This document shows positions 57,301 to 64,000 of a DNA stretch of 64,000 nt, one piece after another. The translations under genes were made by a program, and so were the position numbers. This stretch comes from Mytilus trossulus. Taxonomy: Eukaryota; Mollusca; Bivalvia; Mytilida; Mytilidae. The notes beneath the pieces are model-generated. The model had not been told where the DNA came from, made no database searches, and was given only the letters and a program-made list of their open reading frames with translations. The stretch is from the NCBI RefSeq assembly GCF_036588685.1, contig NC_086382.1, positions 74,001,999 to 74,065,998 on the forward strand, read 5' to 3'. Within the stretch, counting starts at the first letter, position 1; each line of letters starts with the position of its first letter.

Positions 57301-60300
57301 TTACTACCAGCACTATCTACCCTTCTAAGTAAATCTTTAGACTGAAAACAAGACACCCCACACAGTACAGGACTTTTAAGACTCCCTTCAATGTTCTCTT
57401 GTAACGGTATCATATTAGCAGTAGGTTTAGATATAGGTCTACAGTTTGCTACATTTTCTGTCAGACTTGTGTCGCTGGCTTGTCGACTGACTACTGGCTT
57501 AGTATTCTGACTAGATTTGACTTGAGTGAATGACAGACATATTTTATCACATGATACATCACATGGTCCTTTGTTTTTAATTTTTAACTCCACTTCTACC
57601 ACATGGTTTATATAAACTTCAGGTTTTGTAAATGACATTTCCTCCACTGTAATCAATGGACTTGCTTTCAGGGGACTAGTTTCTATAAAAGAAAAAAATC
57701 GAACATGTCTTACCATTATATAATTAAAACAGAATTTATCACTTCAAAAAAATAATATGCATATTGCTTTTGCTGTAAGTGTAACAAAAAATTTGTTCCG
57801 GCGTGACATTTGTTCCACGGGAACAAATTTCATAGGAAATATGTTCCACCGGAACTTATGTCACAGAAAATATGTTCCAGCACTATAAAATTTGTTCCAG
57901 AACTAATTTTTTAACCAAGTGTGAAATAAGTTCCAGAACAAAAATTACAGCACCATGACAATGTATATGTTTTGTTATCTTTTATGTGGTATTCCACCTC
58001 CTTGTTTCCTGTTGATCTGTCATGGGTGTTCTAATCATACATGTACTTAGCTATGGTCATTGCACATTTTTAAGAGAGTGTGTTTTTTGTTTCTCTATGT
58101 CTTTAAATATAATTGATCAGTCACTTTGTCCTTTTTGAAAACGTACAAATGTTCATCTTTAACTATTATAATATTTTTTTTCCTGAATGACTTTTATTAT
58201 TATTTCTTATTCTACTCTTTCCTGGTTCATAAGTGTCATTTTTAGTATTATTAATTGAGTATGTTATTAACTTTTGCTTTACTCCACGTACATGATCCAA
58301 ATTGGATGTTTAAACTTTTTCTATATTACCTTATGATGGCTTATCAATTAAGTACATGTTTTTTATAATGACTTTAAACTCACTGATGACAAGTGCTCAG
58401 TATAAAAGAAAACTTGTTTAACCAGGGGAACATATTTCATAGACAAGGAACTTATTTCACCAGGTGAGGAACAAATCTCACGAACATGGAACTTATTTCA
58501 CTAGATAAGGAACAAATTTCACCAACCCAGAACTTATTTCACCAGGTAAAGTGTGGAACTTATTGCATAGAGATGGAACAAATTATATAGAAATTGTCTG
58601 TGAAAAAAGTTCTCCCAGAACATATTTCCTGTGACATTAGTTCCCCTGGAACTTTTTTCACAGGAACAAATTTTGGCTCACATAAGCTTGTTCTTAGTTT
58701 TTTGGTCTTTTATGATTGAACTACATGTACTAACACAATATTATTTTTGCACTTCATAAAATCATACCAATGAGACAACTCTCTACCATACTAAATGACA
58801 TGAAAGTTTTAATTCTATTCTAAATTTAAACTTCATAGATAATCTGCTGTGATTCTGAATGTAAGTTGCTCAATTTTAATGATGTCAGAAATGTAGGCAT
58901 GAATGGGCAATGGTAGAAATATAACTCCAGCAAAATAAATATACCAGTATAAAATGTACAGAGATGATGATAATGAAAGTCTCTATTTTCACAAAGTAGC
59001 ATTTATTCAATACTGAATGCCTGATATTTCCTGTTCCGTACACAAACATTATATGCACAATATCAAATTACACCTATTTGCATTGTAATTTTATACCTGT
59101 ACTGTTTTTGGCTTCTTCATATAACCTTTCCAAGTACTGTCGTCTATCTGCCTCTGGTAATGTTAAACTACTTGCTATGTATACTGCTGTTTGTAAAAAT
59201 GTTTTTTTGTCAAGGTTAATAATCTCTACACCAATTTCAATAGTTTTTTCTCATTTCAGAACAAAACAGCAGGGTTTTTTAATCAGGCAACCAAAATAAA
59301 CTGCATTTCCATAGCTGCTGCCAAGTTTAATGACATATATATTTCATTAATTTTTCCAAATGCTGTGGACTCATTATCATTCTTTGGATACCCATTATCG
59401 TGTTTTTTTAGGGTAAAGGTGAACAACGAATTCAAATGTTCAATGCATATCATATTTTTCAATAGGCTTTGCATAAAGCAATTGGCAAAACCACAAAATC
59501 AGATATCCCCCCAATATTCAAGTTTACAGCAATCCACAAAAATTGATGACCACAAAAATAAATGAATCCACAGTAATTTGAGTAAGGATGCAGTCATTAA
59601 AAGTTATTTCATTAAAAGTTATTTCAGCTCTGAAATGCACCAAGAGAAAAACTGAGAACAAAAGGATATTTATGTTTGTTTTTGAGCTTCTCTTGACATC
59701 TAGCTAGATCAAGTCTGGTACCCTCGCTCAACTGTGACCATCCCTCTTGATGGTAGCTCTTCACAGCCTCTGATAAATAATTTTCAGCTTTCTCTGGATG
59801 ACCCATTCTCCTAGGAATTCAAACAAGATGTTATTTATGCTTATTTATATATATATATTAAAATATCTCCTTTGAATTAAAAAAAAGATGCATTTACATT
59901 TACTCTAATATACATGATATTTAAAGATTATCATTGATCATTTAAACGAGATTGATTTTCTCGCTTGACCGGGGACTGCAAAAGCAAGATAAGCAATCGA
60001 GTTGAGAAGACCAATGATAATCTGTTTATCACTATTTTACCTATGACAATGTTGTCAATTTCATTAGCAACGCCACATGTTTCCTTAGTTTTTGGCGATA
60101 ATTTTCCATCGCAAGTGAGAAGCAGGATATGAAAAATTATCACAAAAAAAAATCAATAAAAAATAAAAAGCATTAAAAGTAATTATCAATACCTAACAAG
60201 CCAATACATTTCATTTGAATTGGAAAATTTGTTTGAATCTGTCTGTGTTATTTAAAAGAAAATTATGTTACACTATATTCTTTATTCTTTACTTAAAATA

Positions 60301-63300
60301 AAATCTTTCTAATAAATTTTTTTTTGTATTAAAAATAGTTTATTCATTGTCTGGAAAACTTTTTACAACAAATATATGTGTGAAATTACAGAGCATTCAC
60401 AGAAACTGAAAATTAAATTTTATAAAAATGATTTCTTTCATCAGAGGGCATACAATCTGTCTGTAAGGACTTACATATAAAACAAAGCTAAATCTTTGGT
60501 TATAAGACGAGCACATCTGTATCTGCCGATATGTTTAAATGTTCCCATTGCTTGCTCTAACAGTTCCTGTAATAAGTACAACAAATATTTGATGTTCTTT
60601 TTCAAAATATCCAAAATCCACATTATTAGCTCACCTGGCCCAAAGGGCCAAGTGAGCTTTTCCCATCACTTTGCGTCCGGCGTCCGTCGTCCGTCGTCGT
60701 TGTTAACTTTTACAAAAATCTTCTCCTCTGAAACTACTGGGCCAAATCAAACCAAACTTGGCCACAATCATCATTGGGGTATCTAGTTCAAAAAATGTGT
60801 GGCGTGACCCGGTCAACCAACCAAGATGGCCACAAAGGCTAAAAATAGAACATAGGGGTAAAATGCAGTTTTTGGCTTATAACTCAAAAACCAAAACCTT
60901 TTGAGGAAATTTGACATGAGATAAAAATGTTTATCAGGTCAAGATCTATCTGCCCTGAAATTTTCAGATGAATCAGTCAATTGGTTGTTGGGTTGCTGCT
61001 CCTGAATTGGTAATTTTAAGGAAATTTTGCTGTTTTTGGTTTCTATCTTGAATATTATTATAGATAGAGATAAACTGTAAACAGCAATAATGTTCAACAA
61101 AGTATTATCTACAAATAAGTCAACATGACCGAAATGGTCACTTGACCCGTTTAGGAGTTATTGCCCTTTATAGTCAATTTTTAACCATTTTTTTCGTAAA
61201 TCTTAGTTATCTTTACAAAAATCTTCTCCTCTGAAACTACAGGGCCAAATTAATCCAAACTTGGCAACAATCATCTTTGGGGTATCTAGTTTTAAAAATG
61301 TGTGGCGTGACCAGGTCAACCAACCAAGATGGCCACAAAGGCTAAAAATAGAACATAGGGGTAAAATGCAGTTTTTGGCTTATAACTCAAAACCAAAGCA
61401 TTTAGAGCAATCTGACTTGGGGTGAATTTGTTTATCAGATCAATATCTATCTGCCCTGTAATTGGAAGATGAATCTGACAACCTGTTGTTGGGTTGCTGC
61501 CCGTGAATCGGTAATTTTAAGGAAATTTTGCTGTTTTTGGTTATTATCTTGAATATTATTATAGATAAAGATAAACTGTAAACAGCAATAATGTTCAGCA
61601 AAGTAGGATCTATAAATAAGTCAACATGACCGAAATGGTCAATTGACCCCCTAAGGAGTTATTGTCCTTTATAGTCAATTTTTAGGAAATTTTGCTGTTT
61701 TTGGTTATTATCTTGAATATTATTATAGATAAAGATAAACTGTAAACAGCAATAATGTTCAGCAAAGTAGGATCTATAAATAAGTCAACATGACCGAAAT
61801 GGTCAATTGACCCCCTAAGGAGTTATTGTCCTTTATAGTCAATTTTTAGGAAATTTTGCTGTTTTTGGTTATTATCTTGAATATTATTATAGATAAAGAT
61901 AAACTGTAAACAGCAATAATGTTCAGCAAAGTAGGATCTATAAATAAGTCAACATGACCGAAATGGTCAATTGACCCCCTAAGGAGTTATTGTCCTTTAT
62001 AGTCAATTTTTAACAATTTTCATAAAATTTGTAAATTTTTAATTAACATTTCCACTGATACTACTGGGCCAATTTCATTATAGATAGAGATAATTGTAAG
62101 CAGCAAGACTGTTTAGTAAAGTAAGATTTAAAAACACATCACCATCAACAAAACACAATTTTGTCATGAATTCATCTGCTTCCTTTGTTTAATATTCACA
62201 TATACCAAGGTGAGCGACACAGGCTCTTTAGAGCCTCTAGTTTGTAAATAAGATGAGAGCTCTTTTTTATCTCAAAGTTATCATTCTGCTACATTTTCTT
62301 TGCAATAAAAGGCGAAATTACTTGAATGAAAACTTTCAACCATTTTCTAACTTTTAGCAGATTAGACACAATATGAAAAAGACTATTTTGAAAATCAGAA
62401 AAAGAAATACATAATTTTCTTTTAAGGTCATTTTTTTTCACTAGACAGACAATGTATAATATAAACACTGTAGAATTTTCTTTAGAAAAGTATTATGAAA
62501 CATATCGTTATATTTTCTGTATGTTCATTAAAGAGAACGCTATTTCAGACTATCACTCCAAGTCTATACTAAATAATTCCTATGCACTAAGACAAATAAT
62601 CTAAGTTCTAAAATTTTAAAATTCTGAAAATTGTTGACAATGTAATGGAATTTGATGTGACTGTCATACAAGTGAGAGGTTTAGCTAGCTAAAAAACCAG
62701 GTTCAATCCACCATTTTCTACATTAGAAAATGCCTGTTCAAGTAAGGAATATGACAGTTGTTATCCATTCATTTGATGTGTTTGGACTTTTGATTTTGGA
62801 CTTTCCTTTTTGAACTTTCCTCGGAGTTCAGTATTTTTGTGTTTTTACTTTTTTCTACACACTTGTTGTAAAGCTATTGCAAATATTACCAAATAAATTT
62901 TCTGGAATGAGTCCTTTGATGAAAGAGCCTCCCTCAGTTTATCCCTAGGTCTTGGCTGGTTGTTTACATTAACTGGATAAAAAACACAAAATGGATATTC
63001 AATAACATAAAAATGAAATTTTTTAAGCGAAGATAATTTTTCTTTATGCAATAAAATTAAAATGCACGGTTTATGAATTGCTGACTTTAAGCATTTAAAA
63101 AATCATTTCACTCCTGTACTGCCATTTTCATGTCATATAACAGATGGGTTGTTTTAAATGGATGTCAGTACACCTTGTTAATATAGATGGAGCAATTATT
63201 TCAACAAATTATAGAATGCATTTAATATTACGATTCTTTTTTTTTCAGTATCTTTCCATATTATTTTTCTTGCATTCAAATTAACATCTAAATAAATCTT

Positions 63301-64000
63301 AAAAAAATATACCTGCATCATTTTCTTCCGCTATTCCCATTCCGGAGGTTAAGTCTAACACCATTGTCAACTGTTCTGACCTAGGCTGTACATCATCCTC
63401 GGGCATCAAACCACATAGTTCTCCCAAACTGTACAGCTATCAAATAAAATAATAAAAGTATGGTTTGGTGATCTAATATGGTTTTCTTTTCTTTCCATGC
63501 TTTCTGTCTTATCTGAATCTGAAGTCTATGAAAGCTGTATGAGAACAGGATTTATATTCAAATCGGACTTTAAATCAATTCAATAACTGTGGATTCGTTA
63601 TTATTCTTTAGATACCAATTTTTGTTGGTTTCGTAGGTACAGGTGAACCTATCCATGAAAATGTTTCGCCACAAAAATAAATAAATCCACAGTAAATGAT
63701 GATTACTTTTTCGGGAATCCTAGAAAGAAAGCTATCCTTTTTTTTAGGAATTCTAGATTTAGTTTTTGTTTTTGATTAACACCCCTTCTTAACACTCCTA
63801 TGTTTAAATTAAATCCTGAATTTTCTCTAGCATTGAACCACCGTTGAGCTCTGTATAAATAGAACCCTTACCTTTTTCCTAGCATGATCCCAAAGTGTAG
63901 CTCTGTACAAATAGAACAGTTCTGGATTGTACAAGTCCTCGTATTTCTCACAGGTCTGTAGAACTTCTAAAGCACTTACAAATGACCAACAATCTAAGGC
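51339..64000 (-). CDS. TRAPPC10: TRAPPC10, 3' part (TRAPPII subunit); 5' end outside window
   Basis: Fifteen exons: 64000-63872 (partial), 63436-63313, 62972-62890, 60566-60475, 59810-59670, 59200-59097, 57682-57192, 56955-56814, 56595-56366, 55882-55782, 55417-55294, 54835-54677, 54129-53952, 52802-52689, 51541-51339. All phases agree; 2415 nt, 804 aa, against about 1260 aa for the full vertebrate protein. Recognisable blocks: CWSFVSALEVLQTCEKY, LYSLGELCGLMP, a helical/TPR-like stretch (GHPEKAENYLSEAVKSYHQE, LQTAVYIASS), beta-sandwich C-terminal domains, VDDDSFWAVSGKSAG, ITAGHLPLPKVTL and a C-terminal FQQGQVYYAS. The product is a subunit of TRAPPII, the Rab11/Rab1 exchange factor acting at the Golgi (family knowledge). 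One intron appears to be U12-type; the others are GT-AG. Introns carry several mobile elements. Confidence 0.95.
51665..52135 (+). repeat. Tandem pair of tRNA-like SINE units in TRAPPC10 last intron
   Basis: Two units about 285 bp apart start with ACAGGATTGCTTCCCTTAGA (51671 and 51956). Each contains TTTAGCTCAGTNGGTTAACNC (A box at 51746 and 52031), CTTTGTACCACAGAGGTCCTGG, a B-box-like GGTTGGATTCC (51790) or GGATTCAATTCC (52074), and a tail GATTTTGTATGTARAATCAT. The cloverleaf is imperfect, so they are probably SINEs rather than tRNA genes. Confidence 0.65.
53245..53661 (+). mobile_element. Foldback-headed dispersed element, copy B
   Basis: Same layout as 6123-6537: hairpin arms GTGTAATACGATATTTATCCACT and AGTGGATAAATATCGTATTACAC, then GATTTGGTGGT and a common body ending GACGAAGAATTAGAGAA. 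The two arms are nearly perfect inverted repeats here. It lies in the TRAPPC10 intron between the exons ending at 53952 and starting at 52802. Confidence 0.65.
54367..54520. repeat. GTGGCGGATCCAGGGGGG dispersed repeat
   Basis: AGTGGCGGATCCAGGGGGGT to GGAACCCCCC and TGGCTGGAACCGCCTA. It is related to 22506 and, inverted, to the end of 38525-38650. It lies in TRAPPC10 intron 54676-54130. Confidence 0.5.
55687..55772. repeat. 39-bp direct duplication beside a TRAPPC10 exon
   Basis: CAACCACYGAATGTGATGTT TAATTTATACMCACTTTAA occurs twice in a row, ending about 10 bp from the 3' end of exon 55882-55782. Confidence 0.7.
57773..58690. mobile_element. TIR element with many GGAACAAATTTCA subterminal repeats
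   Basis: Ends are inverted: AAAAAATTTGTTCC at the left and GGAACAAATTTTGG at the right. Next to them lie more than a dozen short repeats of GTTCC-ANNAAATTTGT / GGAACWWATTTCAC, left ones mostly in one orientation and right ones in the other. There is no ORF in the central AT-rich part. It fills most of the TRAPPC10 intron 59096-57683. Dense subterminal repeats are typical transposase-binding arrays of hAT/MuDR-like elements; the superfamily is not assignable here. Confidence 0.65.
59201..59669 (-). other. Probable U12-type AT-AC intron of TRAPPC10
   Basis: No GT donor fits the end of exon 59810-59670. The sequence there is CATAA|ATATCCTTTT, a perfect minor-spliceosome donor. At the other end TTAAC (branch-site core) precedes ...AAAAAAAC|ATTTTTAC with about 15 nt from branch A to AC. 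Joining gives CQEKLKNKHKFLQT, with no gap relative to the conserved protein as I recall it. Confidence 0.8.
59931..60143. repeat. Possible inverted-repeat element in TRAPPC10 intron
   Basis: ATTGATCATTTAAACGAGATTGATTTTCTCGCTTGACC at the left and GCAAGTGAGAAGCAGGATATGA at the right look like decayed inverted ends, with GTCTTCTCAACTCG-type inner repeats. Weak evidence. Confidence 0.25.
60626..62244. mobile_element. Large element AGCTCACC...GGTGAGCG with 164-bp tandem repeats
   Basis: Termini are inverted (AGCTCACCTGG at 60628; CCAAGGTGAGCG ending 62216) and each carries a small hairpin (GGCCCAAAGGGCC; AGGCTCTTTAGAGCCT). Inside are two diverged 500-bp direct copies (starting near 60705 and 61210, sharing GTGTGGCGTGACC and CCAACCAAGATGGCCACAAA) and an exact-period 164-bp repeat starting at 61520, 61684 and 61848, plus a diverged relative near 61018. 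It is non-coding. I recall similar elements as very common in bivalves. It sits in TRAPPC10 intron 62889-60567. Confidence 0.75.
62640..62850 (-). repeat. Dispersed repeat with core AAATGGTGGATT, inverted copy
   Basis: GTCATACAAGTGAGAGGTTTAGCTAGC, TCCACCATTTTCTA and GAATATGACAGTTGTTATCC are the reverse of segments in 16495-16880. Confidence 0.55.

Noticed and set aside
59624..59670. Continuation of the TRAPPC10 exon past 59670
   Set aside because: The extra residues (KYPFVLSFSLGAFQS) break the conserved protein, while the AT-AC junction restores it.

Overview
The window is eukaryotic, AT-rich and intron-rich. It most likely comes from a bivalve mollusc, and a mytilid mussel fits best. I infer this from expanded secreted lectin and C1q-domain families beside ordinary animal housekeeping genes, and from dispersed repeats of a type I associate with Mytilus. 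No database search was possible. All five host gene models lie on the minus strand. I built them by joining ORFs at canonical splice sites and checking intron phase and total length.

Layout. (1) 89-7027 and 8299-15172 hold two tandem paralogues with identical four-exon structure: signal peptide plus PAN/apple domain, a short Cys-rich module, and an F-type lectin domain split over two exons. They look like secreted carbohydrate-binding or recognition proteins. (2) 15.2-20.8 kb is intergenic and repeat-rich. (3) 20848-23239 is a three-exon secreted coiled-coil/C1q-domain gene. (4) 24.2-31.3 kb is a retroelement block: a decayed Penelope-like reverse-transcriptase element (minus) beside a nearly full-length but broken APE-type LINE (plus). 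(5) 31.3-36.8 kb holds a tandem array, a TTAA-flanked transposon copy whose partner is at 0.7 kb, and a truncated LINE tail. (6) 36825-44925 is a complete five-exon ZC4H2 orthologue (225 aa). (7) 46.2-50.15 kb is a frameshifted copy of a large unnamed protein family with a PIN/5'-nuclease-like region and a C-terminal tesmin/TSO1-type CXC motif. (8) 50.8-51.15 kb is a 45-bp minisatellite. (9) 51339-64000 is the 3' part (15 exons, about 804 codons) of TRAPPC10, running off the right edge.

The most notable observations are: a probable U12-type AT-AC intron in TRAPPC10; a 75-bp duplication in ZC4H2 that creates a second, in-frame 3' splice site; loss of the canonical fucose-binding residues in both F-lectin genes, one of which also uses a GC-AG intron; a repeat boundary about 18 nt from the start codon of one lectin gene; a LINE whose ORF1 and ORF2 share a frame separated by one TAG with no ORF2 ATG; and the decayed PIN-like/CXC gene family. 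Much of the remaining sequence is non-autonomous mobile DNA: TIR elements, foldbacks, tRNA-derived SINEs and tandem-repeat-bearing elements.
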